Positions 49,565 to 61,549 of a DNA stretch of 64,000 nucleotides are shown here, one piece after another; positions within the stretch are counted from its first letter, which is position 1, and each line of letters starts with the position of its first letter. Made by a program: the position numbers and the translations under genes. Source of the stretch: Tricholomella constricta (lineage: Eukaryota > Basidiomycota > Agaricomycetes > Agaricales > Lyophyllaceae); contig JAACJP010000001.1 in assembly GCA_013368375.1 (NCBI GenBank), positions 1,798,001 through 1,862,000 of the forward strand, in the 5' to 3' direction. The notes under the pieces were generated by a model, which saw only the letters and a program-made list of their open reading frames with translations, was not told where the DNA came from and did no database searches.

Positions 49565-50294
49565 ATGCGTTTCTCCACTGCCTTGTGCCTCTCTTTCATC
49601 GCCTCAGTGCTGGCATACGAGGTGACCGAACCTTCTGCCTCGAAGGGGTGGTCTGATTCCGGGGCCCAGACGTACGTTTTTATCGTCATGAGATATTTGT
49701 TTCTCATAATCTGTCAGTCTCGCTTGGACTCGCGTCAATACCGATCCTGCCAACTTTACTGTGGTCCTGACCAACGTGGTTAGTACACTCGGGGCTCTCG
49801 TCAACCTAATTTTGACGTACATTTTGACGTTTAGGATCGTTCGGCTTTGCCACAAAATAATCAAGTTCTTGCTGCCCAAGTCGACGGAAGCCTCGAAACA
49901 ATTACTGTCAACCCTCCGAGCGGCGGTTGGCCGAGCGGCGGATCGTTCCGCATCAACTTCGTGAAGGACACCAATAACCTTGACGCTATTCTCGCCCAGT
50001 CAAATGAATTCGATATCGAAGCTTCTACCGAAACCACAACTTCGCGTACATCTAATGCATCGTAGGTAAAATCTGCCTTGTATATTTGACTGGTTCGCTG
50101 ATTACAATACCAGCACAACTCGCACTCTTGCTAGCAATACGGCGGTCACTGGCACCAGCGCCACCACTACCGCAACCTCCCCCCCCACCACCGAAACCGA
50201 TGATCCCCTTGCTACAAATGCGGGCCCCAAGAGCTTCGCAATTGACGCTAGCCTTGTATCGCTTTTTGCAGCACTGAGTTTTTTCCTAGCCTAG
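49565..50294 (+). CDS. Secreted GPI-anchored Kre9/Knh1-like cell-surface protein
   Basis: Four exons (49565..49671, 49718..49778, 49835..50061, 50114..50294) give 191 residues. A signal peptide (MRFSTALCLSFIASVLA) is followed by a small beta-sandwich domain: EPSASKGWSDSG, LAWTRVNTDPANFTVVL and PPSGGWPSGGSFRINFV, the Ser/Thr-rich GPI-anchored family with a Kre9/Knh1-type N-terminus. After residue ~120 comes a Thr/Ser/Pro-rich stalk, probably O-glycosylated. The end is a hydrophobic segment (SLVSLFAALSFFLA) preceded by small residues, which fits a GPI-attachment signal. Kre9-type proteins act in beta-1,6-glucan assembly in yeast; that role is not certain here. Confidence 0.87.
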
Positions 50295-50603
50295 GCCCTG
50301 GCATGGACTTTGATCTGCACGTCCTTCAGAACTCGGACCTCTTTCCTTAGCATTATAGACATTGTTTCTTGGACACATTGCGACACGTTCGTTATAGATA
50401 CATAGTACCTCCCAATTTTTCTTCCACTTCATCTTGTTACACTGTAGGGAACGTTTACAGGATTCAGGAATTAGATATTGATAATGTCCCTGAGTGTCCC
50501 GAGGCACCTACATAAGTACATGTACAGAGCTAATTGTACTCCGATGTGTAAGTTTCAAATTCCGTGACTATTTCAGAATTGCTCTACAGTGAAGACTGCA
50601 ACG
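50295..50603. other. Intergenic region before BNA6
   Basis: 309 bases holding the 3' flank of the GPI-protein gene and the BNA6 promoter. AT-rich parts lie around 50341-50430 and 50511-50560. No TATA box, repeat or open frame of interest is seen. Confidence 0.4.
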
Positions 50604-51778
50604 ATGTCAAATCGCATCGAACATCTTCTCCCTCCTAGCTGGAAGACACAGATCACTGCCTGGCTGGCCGAAGACACGCCGTCTTTCGATTACGGCGGGT
50701 ACGTTGTTGGAGAGGCCCACCGCGAAGCTTTTCTCCTGGGAAAAGGGAAGGATGCCGCTGTCCTTGCCGGATCCCCATTTTTCACCGAGGTCTTTTCTCA
50801 GCTTGGTTGCGAGTGCGTATCCTGTCCGCAACCAGGTTGCTTGCTTGACCTGATACGAACAGGGTGGAATGGCATGTGAACGAGGGAGAGACGTTCGAGC
50901 CGGTCAAGCACGTCGCTACGGTTAAGGGCAAGGCGAGGCATCTTCTCCTAGGCGAGCGGGTTGCGTTGAACCTCCTCGCGCGGTGCAGTGGAATCGCTAC
51001 TCGGTGTGTGTTGAAGTTCCTTATCCTTATTTACATCGACGATCTATATACGATCTCATCTTTTTCTACACAGATCAAAGAAGATCAAGGATCTTGCTAG
51101 AGGATATGGGTACAATGGAATTATTGCTGGGACACGAAAGACGACACCGGGTATGCCCCAGTGGTATTCTTGAATGTCAACTGACTTAGTTCCCTTGATC
51201 AGGCTTCAGGCTGGTGGAGAAGTATGGGATGCTCGTTGGAGGCATCGATCCCCATCGGCATGACTTATCGAGTATGATAATGCTCAAAGATAACCATGTT
51301 TGGTCTTCTGGTCAGACCAAAAAGTCATTTTTCTGGCATTCATATTGAAAGAAACTTTTCAGGTTCCATTACAGATGCTATCCAGCAAGCGCGAGCTGTT
51401 GGCGGCTTCAGTCTACTTCTGGATGTAGAGGTCCGTTCAGAAGCAGAAGCTGACGAGGCCATCGATGCGGGAGCTGATATCATAATGCTCGACAACATCG
51501 AAGGGCAAGAGTTGATCAAGGTTGCACGCAGCTTGAAGGAGAAATGGAAAGGACAACGAAAGTTCCTGTTCGAGACCAGCGGCAATATCACAGAGGCTAA
51601 CTTACAAGAACGTGCCATCAACGGTGAGAATTTTCTCGCAGGCCCCTATTTATGAACTGATGTAAATCCTTGGACAGAAATTGACATCTTGAGCACGAGC
51701 GTCGTTCACCAGTCTGTCCAGCACATCGATTTTAGTCTGAAACTCCAGATGCCGAACAAGAGTGAACAAGCTCCGTAG
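50604..51778 (+). CDS. BNA6: Nicotinate-nucleotide pyrophosphorylase (quinolinate phosphoribosyltransferase)
   Basis: Enzyme of de novo NAD synthesis that joins quinolinate to phosphoribosyl pyrophosphate with loss of CO2. Seven exons give about 290 residues. The N-terminal domain starts [18 protein letters not shown] and continues through [31 protein letters not shown] precedes the substrate-binding loop [36 protein letters not shown] and the TIM-barrel strands [26 protein letters not shown] and FLFETSGNI complete the type II phosphoribosyltransferase fold. The stop codon lies 38 bases from the stop of the ACMSD-like gene on the other strand. Confidence 0.95.
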
Positions 51779-51816
51779 AGTCGAGTATACAGTTAGAGGC
51801 GTTGTACACTTAGAGT

Positions 51817-53074
51817 TTATTCCGCCAAGTTAAATAGAGATATCGCATTTCCCCCACGCACACCGTCCTTGTCGGCCTGGCTCCATCCCTGTACGGCGTC
51901 GATTGCCTCAGAGTTTTCCACCACGCTCTTCCACTTCTCTGTCGAACTGAGTGGAGGGAAGAATGGATGGTCTGTGCCAAAAAGCATCCTCTGGCTGCCC
52001 AGGCTGCGATTCGCAGCCTTGAAGTCGGAAGTGCCGGCTTCGTACCTCCCGGAGCGAGCAATAACGTCACTGACGAAGCCGAGTTCCTCGGGCCCATACG
52101 CCACGGCGTCAACGTATAATTTTCCGAGATAGTATCGGGCATCGTGTTTCAATCTGGATGCGACCACGGGGTCGTGATCAATGCATGATGCCAGGCGAGA
52201 AGAGAGCTGCGGTAAGGTGCCCCCGGAATGCGCCAGGAGCAGGCGAAGGGAAGGGAATCTGTCTAGAACTCCTGATAATATCAGTCTAGTCGTTGCCTAC
52301 GTATGGTTCCCCATCAGATTACTGCGAAAGCATCGCGATATAGCATCCACTCACAATCGTTGTCTCGAACGGAAAGCCTAGCGCAAGGGGTAGGACGTGG
52401 CCGTTGTCCATATCGCCCCACGCTTTCGCATCGACGCCATAGTGGGGGTGGATAAAGACGACAAGTCCAGCGGCCTCGATGGCGGCCCAGATAGGATCAA
52501 GAGCCATGTCATCAAGCCCTTTGCCAACGCCGCGAGTGCCCATGATCAAGCCGCGAAGATGTGGGAGCTTGGATACTTGCTTGACGGTATCAAGGAGTGA
52601 CGCCGTCGTGATCTCGGGTACAAGGGGGAGGAGGCCAAACCCATAGAGCCGCCTGATAGGAACATCCTGCACATTCGGGGATGTGGAGCAGTACTCCTCG
52701 AGATCCTCGTTTAGCTCGGCTGCGAGCGTATGCGCCTGAGATGCTGGGAGGAAGTCCAGCCAAGGGTTAGCAGTACTATGCGGTTATGAGCACGGGCTGG
52801 TACAAGAACGCTATGGATGCGCCAACCTGACCACCGACACATCAATTCCATGCTTGTCCATAAACTTCAGTTTCTCTTCGCGATCCCAGTACTGAGGGCC
52901 GACAGGGCGTCCTCCACTGGGTTCATGATCCAGGATCAACAGGCGTTCATCGAGTTTTCCATCGTGCGTGGCTGACGAACGAATGAAAGGAACGGCTGAG
53001 CGGGAACGCAGGAGAGCTGCATAGCGAGGCAGGTATACGTGAGTATGGATATCGACTAGGAGCTTGGACGCCAT
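51817..53074 (-). CDS. ACMSD-like metal-dependent decarboxylase
   Basis: Amidohydrolase-2 family enzyme resembling 2-amino-3-carboxymuconate-6-semialdehyde decarboxylase, which diverts the quinolinate precursor away from NAD. Three exons are spliced as VDIHTHVYLPRY (HxH zinc ligands), a substrate loop ending VSVVSTANPWLDFLP, RRLYGFGLLPL, LPHLRGLIMGTRG, VVFIHPHYGV (metal His), LPLALGFPFETTIATTRLIL, SGVLDRFPSLRLLLAHSGG (His), RYYLGKLYVDAV and MLFGTDHPFFPP (Asp). The second intron runs from ATT|GTGAGT to the ACGTAG acceptor, restoring the conserved TTRLILSGVLDRFP helix. Related decarboxylases act on resorcylate or isoorotate, so the substrate is inferred mainly from this motif set and from the neighbouring BNA6. 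Confidence 0.85.
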
Positions 53075-53239
53075 GGATATGGTTTTCCGAGAGAATTCGC
53101 GTACAACATGACGGCCAGAAGCGAACTCGGAACTTGCACCAAGCAAATGCAAAGCCAGGGATATTGAATTTACTTCCGTTCAGGTCGTTCGGCAAATGGT
53201 CCTGTAGTCTAGCCTAATACATCTTTTCCAACAACAACG
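53075..53239. promoter_or_regulatory. Bidirectional promoter, ACMSD-like / coiled-coil gene
   Basis: 165 bases between divergent start codons with no visible TATA box. Confidence 0.5.
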
Positions 53240-54847
53240 ATGACCCTCGCAGAACTACAGTCCATTCGTGAAGAAGTGGGGGCTCTTCATGATTTTTCCT
53301 AGAAGCGTTTTCAACTCACCAAGTATGCGCTTCCCAGATCGCGACCGTCGCGTCAATTATTTCTCGCGTCCAAAACCGTCTGGCCGATGTCGCCCGCCGT
53401 ACGGAAGCCGAGCAGGAGTCCTGGCAGGACTCAGTCGCAGAACTCAACAAGAAGAGCACCGAGCTTGTCAAAACCGCTCAATGGCTGACACACCAGAACC
53501 ATGAGTTGGGGCGCAAGTTCGCGCAACAAAAGCCAAACTTGGACAGGGCTATAGACGCCCGCAACGCAGCTTTCAATAAGCTGCGCTCTGCTCGTAAGGT
53601 CATTCGTGACCTAGTCAACGAGAACGAGAGGGTGAATTTTTGTCTCGTGTTTTTCGAACCTTCTTTCTTGGGACGCCGACACCTTGAGGTATTAAGCTAC
53701 AGGTGGCCAGTGAACTTTATTCGAACCGGAGTGAGGACGAAGAGCGAGAGGAGAAGAAGAAATTACTGGAGGAAGCCATGGCTAGTGTCAGCATTTCCTC
53801 TGATTCAGGCAGCGAGAGCACAGCGCGGCAGCGCTCTCTGCCAACTAGTCCACGAGCTACTTCAGAGGGAAGGCGCCGCCCGATGAAACCGTCCAGGCCG
53901 CGTAGTAACTCACCTGGCAGCCACGAGGCATCTTCACCAAGAGCTTCCAGTGTTGAATCATCGAGTCCCGAGTCGCTGCGCCCATCACCTTCCCAAGGGG
54001 CTTACAATAACGCGGGGGATTATGAGTGGAACATTCATTATGGCAACCCCCCTGGATCGTCCACCATGTCGTTTGGACCAGTGGACTATTCAAGGTTGTT
54101 GAAACACGGAATAATTATAGATAGAATGGTGTGTCTTCAAATCTTCGCCTTCAAACACATTGAGTCAGGTTGAGGCAGGTCAACTCTTTAGAACGGTGGG
54201 TAAAATTACTCTATATGATAGGTGTTGAAGAGTCTTGAGCTTCATTAAATTTGTGGCAGGCTCGAGTCTTCTTCAGAACTGTGCTTGCGTCTGCACACTG
54301 TGGGAGACCTCGCTTTCTTGTACGATCCAATTTTCCTTGAAGCACGGTTGGGGGAGAGGAAAATGTCCTACATTCTCGATTGGGGAACCGCGGAGGTTAA
54401 CCAGAGTCTGAAAGAATACTTGCGCGGCAACAAAGTCCCTCTTCATACATTTCTTTTTCCGACGGAAAAGGTACGTCGTCCTAAAACCCATGAGCCTGAT
54501 GTACATGGTGACCGTGAGCAGAAGCGCTGGTTCTATGTCGGCACTCATGTGTGGAAGGTCGCTGAGCTGTGGTTGGTATGGCCATCGTTGGGCGAGAAGG
54601 TATGTGATCCATGAATTCTGGATTATTGACGTTCGATCTTGACTATGGCCTTCAGTCGAAGCGGAAAGTGGTGGAAAAATTGCTTGCACGCGGCCATGGG
54701 AAACATGACGAGGCGACGATAACGATGGCGCTCAGTAATGGCGAATTGCGCCAGCTTTGTGTAGAAATTTCGAGCGAGGGTCAATGGGACAGATCTGTAA
54801 GGCTCGCGCAAAAGATGGGCTATGAGGATCCAGGTGTGGAGGGATAG
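53240..54847 (+). CDS. Coiled-coil protein, fungal orphan
   Basis: Exon 1 is short (MTLAELQSIREE, 53240..53275) and exon 2 (53338..53631) continues a helical heptad-rich segment: AQWLTHQNHELGRKFAQQ and FNKLRSARKVIRDLVNENE. A following exon encodes VASELYSNRSEDEEREEKK, a Ser/Pro-rich disordered region and GDYEWNIHYGNPPGSS. Further small exons lead to a folded-looking part: LCLRLHTVGDLAFLYDPIFL, YILDWGTAEVNQSLKEYLRG, KRWFYVGTHVWKVAELWLV, ending KMGYEDPGVEG. Acceptor choice around 54257-54278 is uncertain. I recognise no domain family; the two halves could be a linker-joined coiled coil and a novel C-terminal domain. Confidence 0.65.
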
Positions 54848-55224
54848 TAATCAAAGAGGCTCAATGGACTGGGAGGCGGGATCTCACCTTTCGAGTCGAG
54901 TGCATTGATACTGTCGATGAAGAGTTACTTTTCAGCCTTTGTCAAATGCAACAGAACGTAATTATAAGATCGTCGCCGATTCGGGGTGGCCTTGACATGA
55001 CTTGTTGAACGTTCCATTCCGAGTCTGACAACAGCAACCCTGATCAATCAAACAAATCCCAGTTTGGACGTCGTCGGCGCATGGGAACGGACGTTTCAAA
55101 GCCTGTTCTCGCACTGCCAGATCTCCTCTTAAGACTGTGGCTGGATCATAAGTTATAAACCCATCTTTTCTTCATTCTCCACTGGTTGGCGCTTCCTGAC
55201 ACCGCCGCGTGGGTAGTCTTGGGC
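54848..55224. other. Intergenic region before the Mid2-like gene
   Basis: 377 bases containing the promoter of the downstream Ser-rich protein. A TATAA-like TTATAA lies at about 55152-55157, some 70 bases before the ATG. No coding signal. Confidence 0.4.
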
Positions 55225-56415
55225 ATGCCATTGCAAGCCCGCCCCTCTACACTGACGCTGCTGATTGCTATCCCTATTGTAATCGTCTTCCTCTTTCTCG
55301 TATTCGTGCCTGATACGCACCAGCAACCGTCAATGCGGCATCACCAACGTCGTTTTGACGTTGCCCCCCGGCAGCTGGAAAACACGACGACTAGTTCTGT
55401 AGCCCCCATGGAGGCTACTTCCGAAATCGATACATCGACACTTCCATCGTCAAGTAGCTTCGAGTCTGCTCCTCCGTCCAGTTCCAGCAGTGCATCATCA
55501 TTTTTTTCAAGTCCTGTAACGTCCGAGCATCCGTCCAGCTCAATTTCCAGCTCTTCAACATCGGCTTTGTCATCATCTCAGTCAGAGCCTCTGGAAAGCT
55601 TTGCACCATCTAGCAGATTCACAGAAACATCTTTGTTAGTTCTCTTATTACTCCTTTTGATTTCCCCCTCTAAGCTTGTCCATAGGACCTCTTCCTCATC
55701 AAGGACTACGAACTCGCCCTCCCGTGAACCCAGACCTACATTCAAATCCTCGGATCCAATTTCGAGGCCCACGACGGATCCAATCCCGGGAACAACACTG
55801 GTCCTAGATGGACCGTCTTCGATGATAACGGCTGTGCAAACGTTGACTTTTACCCCATCTTCAACAAGCGGTGCTCTATCTGCCACCGGAAATGGGTACG
55901 TTTCATCTCAAGTCATCTGCTATCTATCCATATCCTGATATCATATGCTTAGATTTTGGGCTAATAAAGGCGCAGTTGCGGGAACATTTACCGTCGTGGG
56001 TCTTGTTATTGTCGCCGCTATAATTGCTCTTTTCGCGTTTGCGAGGAGACGGTCAAAGAATCACCGAAGTCTCGGCGATAACGATTTCTTCGAAAACTTT
56101 GCTGCGGAATCACCAATGGCACAACGTGTATCGCGCCGTGCGCTATCTCCCGATACTGGAGGGCTCAGTTCTCCAGGTCCCAGTGTCGCTGAGTTGTCGG
56201 AACACAATCCCATGGATCCTCATGCAGCAAACTATGATCAAACATACATGCCGCCATATTATGACATCTCCTACGCATCCCAGGGTCTTACATCTGTCCA
56301 AGAACATGGTCCTGCACCCCCACACTCTAGCTTGACACCCCCGGTGTTCAGGCGGCCAGTGGTCGCGCGCAATTCCTATCAACCATCAATCGACTCCTTC
56401 TATGGCGCCACCTGA
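55225..56415 (+). CDS. Ser/Thr-rich transmembrane protein, Mid2-like
   Basis: Three exons give a protein with an N-terminal hydrophobic anchor (LLIAIPIVIVFLFLVFV), a ~190-residue Ser/Thr/Pro-rich stalk with long Ser runs, then a second membrane helix (GTFTVVGLVIVAAIIALFAF) and a basic cytosolic start (ARRRSKNH). The cytosolic tail has Tyr/Pro-rich motifs (YMPPYYDISYAS). The shape resembles yeast Mid2/Wsc cell-wall stress sensors, and the AGTF..V transmembrane style is common in basidiomycetes. No cysteine-rich WSC domain is seen. The ATG at 55225 is preferred; codons upstream in the same frame lack a Met. Confidence 0.75.
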
Positions 56416-56812
56416 TTTGATTTCGACCATCCAACGTATTTCACGTCAGCTATTCGTCGTCCCACACATTCAATTGAGCATGGAAGGAAAGTGTTTTTAT
56501 CTCAGGAAGTCATATGGTGGACATCCAATTGTTTGTACTCGGGGCTGGCCCAGAGATGGCTTTCACGTTCTCTGATAACCTCACTAAAATATCCTTGGTA
56601 GCGATCTAGAACATTTCCCAACTGTAGTCACCTACGTCCTGTTCTTGACATTACATAAAAGATGTAACAATGATATGATGTACTTGGTAGCATCTTCATG
56701 GATGCCATGACAGTCAATGTAACTCCCTCGTCACCTCAGTCACTTTCACATGACTTGATGTCACACCGGGATTCGGATCATCACTCGGACGCGGAACTTA
56801 ACCACACCACTC
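56416..56812. other. Intergenic region before the enoyl-CoA hydratase
   Basis: 397 bases. Contains the CATATGATATG-type AT-rich 3' flank of the Mid2-like gene and the promoter of the hydratase. A direct repeat of GATGTCACA-like sequence is weak. Nothing coding is seen. Confidence 0.4.
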
Positions 56813-57983
56813 ATGTTGCTCTCTAGATCGTTCGCCCGTTCGCCCTTCCTTGCTTTTCGCAGATATCTATCGACGTCTCAGAAAGAAGCATTCTTGGAGA
56901 ACGTTCCCTCTCATCCAGGCATCACATGTCTTTCACTCAACCGACCCCAGAGCAAAAACGCAATATCTTTGGCTCTTCTTGAGGTGAATGCAAAGGGTTG
57001 ACGCGTGGTACCTTTTTTCAACTGTTCTTTGTTCAGCAACTCAGAGAAAGCCTAGAGAAAGTCCATTTTGATAAGAGGTGCGTTTGTCGAGTATGTTGCT
57101 GTCAATTCCACTCTAACTTCATTTTGACAGCGTACGCGTTCTCATCCTCCGTTCAACCACGATTGGATCATTTTGTGCTGGAGCCGACCTTGCGGAGAGA
57201 CGTACTATGTCACAAATCCAGGTCGCTAAATTTCTCGCTGACTTGCGCGATGCGCTGGGAAAACTTGAGAATCTTCCCATGCCTACCATAGCTGCCATCG
57301 ACGGACCTGCTCTGGGAGGCGGCCTGGAGCTAAGTCTTGCTTGTGATCTGCGAGTGGCAGGTACTTTCTGAGTCAGGCTTGAACATCATTGTGGAGGTTT
57401 TAATGTCCTCCAAGGTCACAGTGTGAAGAAGATCGGTCTTCCGGAAACTAGCCTCGGTATCATTCCTGGTGCTGGCGGCACCCAGAGGGCAGCGAGACTA
57501 CTTGGGCCATCTAAAGCCAAAGATCTTATTTTCACAGCACGCACTTTAACTGCAGAAGAAGCCCTTGCTTGGGGTAAATAAATAACAGGCTAGCTCGCTT
57601 GCAGTGACTAATGAATGTCTAGGTCTTGTTGACTATGTGTCCACCCCGGATACAGGTGCCTTCGACCGCGCTCTCACCGTGGCCGAAGCCATCGCAAAAA
57701 ATGGTTGTCCGGTTGTGTTTCTGTATAACACTATCTGATGTTCATGTCCTTTTCAGCTCCATTGGCCCTCAGAGCAGCGAAACAAGCGATCTCTCGGTCT
57801 GAGGATCTTGCGCTCGAAACAGGTATCTCGAGACCTGATCCTTCATGAAACTTATTCATATATTATTACGTAGGCCTGGACTTCGAGCGCGCCTCTTATG
57901 AAACACTGCTGTCTAGTCAGGATCGACTTGAAGCCCTGGAAGCGTTCCGAGAAAAACGCAAGCCAGTTTTTAAAGGAGAATAA
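56813..57983 (+). CDS. Mitochondrial enoyl/methylglutaconyl-CoA hydratase (AUH family)
   Basis: Crotonase-fold enzyme, probably the methylglutaconyl-CoA hydratase of leucine breakdown. The N-terminus ([20 protein letters not shown]) is basic and free of acidic residues, as in mitochondrial presequences. Exons include 56813..56983, 57037..57077 and 57131..57360. The core reads [54 protein letters not shown] (with the first catalytic Glu) and [18 protein letters not shown] (second Glu), then [15 protein letters not shown]. It ends [13 protein letters not shown]. Its stop is 36 bases from the stop of SEC10 on the other strand. Confidence 0.92.
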
Positions 57984-58019
57984 ATAGCAACTCCAAAACA
58001 TAAATACAAAGTTCGAGAA

Positions 58020-61000
58020 CTAATTCCCAAATGGTCGAGAAGGCATCGTGAAGCCTCCCCCAAAACTTGTTGGAATAGTTGGCATCCCTTTGACGATGCC
58101 GTCGCTCAATTTCAAACCCTCCAAGTCCTTCATCATCACGCTCAACCGACCAAATCGGTCCTTCAAGCCTCTGCCTTCCGTTCCTTCGTCTGGCAAGCCC
58201 TGCGCATCGTTGAAAAGTTTTCCGAACTGAGCCCAGTCACTTCGCAATGTGAGGTAAGGCTTGAGTAGGGTTGCATCAATCCGCCCGAGGTAGTTTTCTG
58301 TGATGTATGATTTGAGAATTTCGGGACGAACAAGGAAAACGTTGCCAAGTTGACGAATGAACTCGAATCGTTCGTGCAGTGCTGGGATGCCAAAGCTGCT
58401 GATAGTGTCTTGATACGATTTGATGTCCCTGTAACAAAAGTAATTCGATATCACAGTATCATGTGAAAGCTGCGCCACGTACTTCGCGAGCATAAGTCCA
58501 CCAGTCGCGCTTACTGGGAACTTTCGCAGGTGTTCCAAGAGAGCACTGGTTACATGCATGAGGTGGTTCTTTACATATCGGATGAATGATACACACCTAT
58601 GGAACGCAACACCAATCTCCGTGAGAAAGACTTCCAAATTCTTCCCGCTTAGATTTTGGGTGGCAGTATCTCGGACCTTCTCCAGGACATCGCAGCATGC
58701 GATACATGGATCCGTATTGACGCGTGCGAACGATAGATCATCATCACGCGGATTAAAATCGTTGCGCCTCTGCTTTGTGAGTTGAGCGGATAACCATGAG
58801 ACAATCGCTGTGCGATGGATGGGTTATGTATATGTTGTAACACAAAAAAGATAAATAGATGCTTACAATCTGTAACACGCTGAAGAAGGTGATTAGTACC
58901 GCCCTCCAGCCGGCTGACCGACTGGTTGTTGAAAACCACCATCTCACGCCGCGTAGTCACCGAGGAGCTAGCTAGGGGAAGCAAGGCAGTATTGACATAC
59001 TGCTGCCAAAGATGGCAGATGAGGTCCACGGAACGAATGATCGATAGAGGTTGCAAGCTCGGGTCCAATTTGCTATCCGCGGCCTCTACACGCACTTGTG
59101 CACTGTGGCTTGAGTTGGTAGGGTTCAATAAAAAAATAGTCTGAACACGCACGTTTCGATGGCTGCTCCTATATAAGCATTGCCAATAGCCTCCGCAAGC
59201 ACCCGGAGGAGAGCAAAAGTATTCTTCGCACTGCACATCCTGTAAGCTGCCCGGAAAGGATCTGAAGAAGTATAACCTACACATCGTTTGCGGGACTCAG
59301 CTCAACGCATCGGCCGATAGCCTCCGCGTGCCATTTAAGCATCTTTTCGGCGATATCGATACTTAAAAGGCCATCTTCTTCGCGAATTGGCTCTTCACCA
59401 GATTTGTCTTGGTTGCCTGCATTGATTCCACCAAATCGCATCAATGCAGCAGCAGCTTGCGCTGAAGTTGTTGAACCACCCCCCGTCGAGGTCGTTGCTG
59501 CCGCTGCACTTAGTTGGTTGACCATACGGTCAAACATAGACGATTTTCCTTTCTGCGTCTTCTCCTGCGCAACGAGACTGTACATCAACTTAAATCAAAT
59601 GAACAGATATTGACAATGCGCACATGATATCTGGTGAATTGCGACAGGAGATTTGAGTACAGGGCGCCCAAGCTTCTGCTTTCGCGCTCAAGATAACGCT
59701 GGCCTTCGATGTATGGTATAAAGAGTTCGTCCATCGCAGTCTCCAGCATCGTACTAACAGCGGCAGATGTTCCTGGAGCTAGTGAAGTGGCCCCTGTTAG
59801 TGATCTTCTGAACTCAGTGGCCTCATAAGGTGTCCGTGGTGAAACATGAGGCAGTTCGTAAGTTTTGAGATCCTCAACTAACGTCGAAGCTTGCATATGA
59901 ACAAGCTGTAGAACGCGCAAGTATGCCAGGTCTGATATCGAGGTGCCTCGATGAAGAAGCTGTTCCATATGTTGTTGTATCTGGCGGGGGGTCAGATTTG
60001 CGCTTTGTATCGAGAGAGATCCCTCACCGATTGCGCAAAGACCCGCTGAAGGAAGACTTGCATCACTACCGAGGGATTGGGAAAGACGGCTTTTACAATT
60101 TGAGCTTCAGTCTCCACAGTTGAGCGAATTTCTACGAAAAGCTCCGATAGCCCTTGTTCACTTTTCGGTGGGCTCGAATTTGGATCTGGTAGGAGATCCC
60201 ATCTGTGAGACCAATGAGTATTGGAATGGAATGATGTCAAGTCAAAGAAGCGCACAGGACATGATCATCGACAGGTTTATTATTCCGCACATTATTGATG
60301 AAGAAATCGTGTTGGTTTACATAGACCTGCACGCAAGATGTACCTCCGTTGAATTCTAAAAGGGTTTGGGCGCAATGCTGGTGTGGAGTCAGGTATCAAC
60401 GAGGATACAGTGGACAATGAGTACTAACATGCATCATTTTTGGATCCCCCTTCCTGTAACAACGGTCGAAGAGAACGAGCATTTCTTTCTCAAACTTCTC
60501 GCAGTATTTCTCGATATTTTCGCGAGTCTATCAGAGTTATTCACGACAGAGATCGTACGGAGTAGATGCATCATACGTACCTTATCAGCAGTAGGCAGAT
60601 CTACTTCCTTTGCCACCGTATTCAACCGCCGCAATATGACTGCGACCTGACGTCGACCAGCCCTACCTTCCTTCCTCATGGTGTCCAGACGTGCCGTGTC
60701 ACCCTTGCTTAGCTGGTTGTAAAAATCAATGATTTCGTACGCGGCTTGTGCTCGTTGTCGTTCGATATGGACCGTCTCCAGTTGTTCACCTGGTCCTCGT
60801 TCAATGACCGCAGCTCTAGGTTGTCGATGACCTACCAATCCGAACGGCCGTGCTGCTGACTTGGTTCATGCGAGCCTCCATGCCAGAAAATGAACCCCCA
60901 ACGGCCTAGAACTATAAGAAGTAAAATCGGGCTCGGAAAGCGGATGAACGTACCTCGAAGCCGCGATTTAGGTCTGCCATCTTTTTGGAATATTCCCTCT

Positions 61001-61370
61001 CAGAAACCCGCACACTCTTCTCCATCTGCTCAGTCTTTGCTTGCACATCTTTCCGTACCGCGATAAGCCTATCTACCGCTGCCTCAAAGGTTTGAATGAA
61101 TGGCTTCGGATCGAACGCTGCGGCGTGGTTGGAGATAGTTCAAACAACCGCAAGGTAGCAACCACATACGTCCATTGTCCGACTTGGATTGAGATATAAG
61201 TTTCTCGGAGACGGACCCGACAAAGTCAGTGACGTCGAATTTACCCTGCAAGATATGCCGGTCAATTACAGAGCGTTGGTAGTCCAGCCCGAACCGACCG
61301 TGAACTCAGAAAGATGCAGATGCTCCTCTACGCTCGGCTCCAGCGGTGGTGGCTTCGGTGTCATTGACAT
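58020..61370 (-). CDS. SEC10: Exocyst complex subunit SEC10
   Basis: Subunit of the exocyst vesicle tether. The spliced N-terminus reads MSMTPKPPPLEPSVEEHLHL, then GKFDVTDFVGSVSEKLISQS, PFDPKPFIQTFEAAVDRLIA, VRVSEREYSKKMADLNRGFE and GEQLETVHIERQRAQAAYEI. GDTARLDTMRKEGRAGRR and ILRRLNTVAKEVDLPTADK follow. The large C-terminal part covers many exons with LHVSEHCSAT-like helices I did not all place, and ends in KSYITENYLGRIDATLLKPY and a Gly/Pro tail. A 53 nt intron just after LHLSEFT is needed to keep the N-terminal frame. Segment order and length fit fungal Sec10; internal exon limits between 58,640 and 60,440 are approximate. Confidence 0.88.
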
Positions 61371-61549
61371 ATAGGTGGAAGTATAGATTGAAGGAAGCTC
61401 AGAGCAGCTCGTCAACGTGCTGTTAATACTGGCGACTGCTGTAAGAATGATAGAGAGAGGTGATCGAGGATTATTTACTCCTGTTAAATTCGGAGGCCTT
61501 TATCGCCCAGATTCTTTTCCGTCGAACTTTTTTGAGTGGTACTACCACG
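61371..61549. promoter_or_regulatory. Bidirectional promoter, SEC10 / RIX1
   Basis: 179 bases between the start codons of two divergent essential genes; no TATA box seen. Confidence 0.55.
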
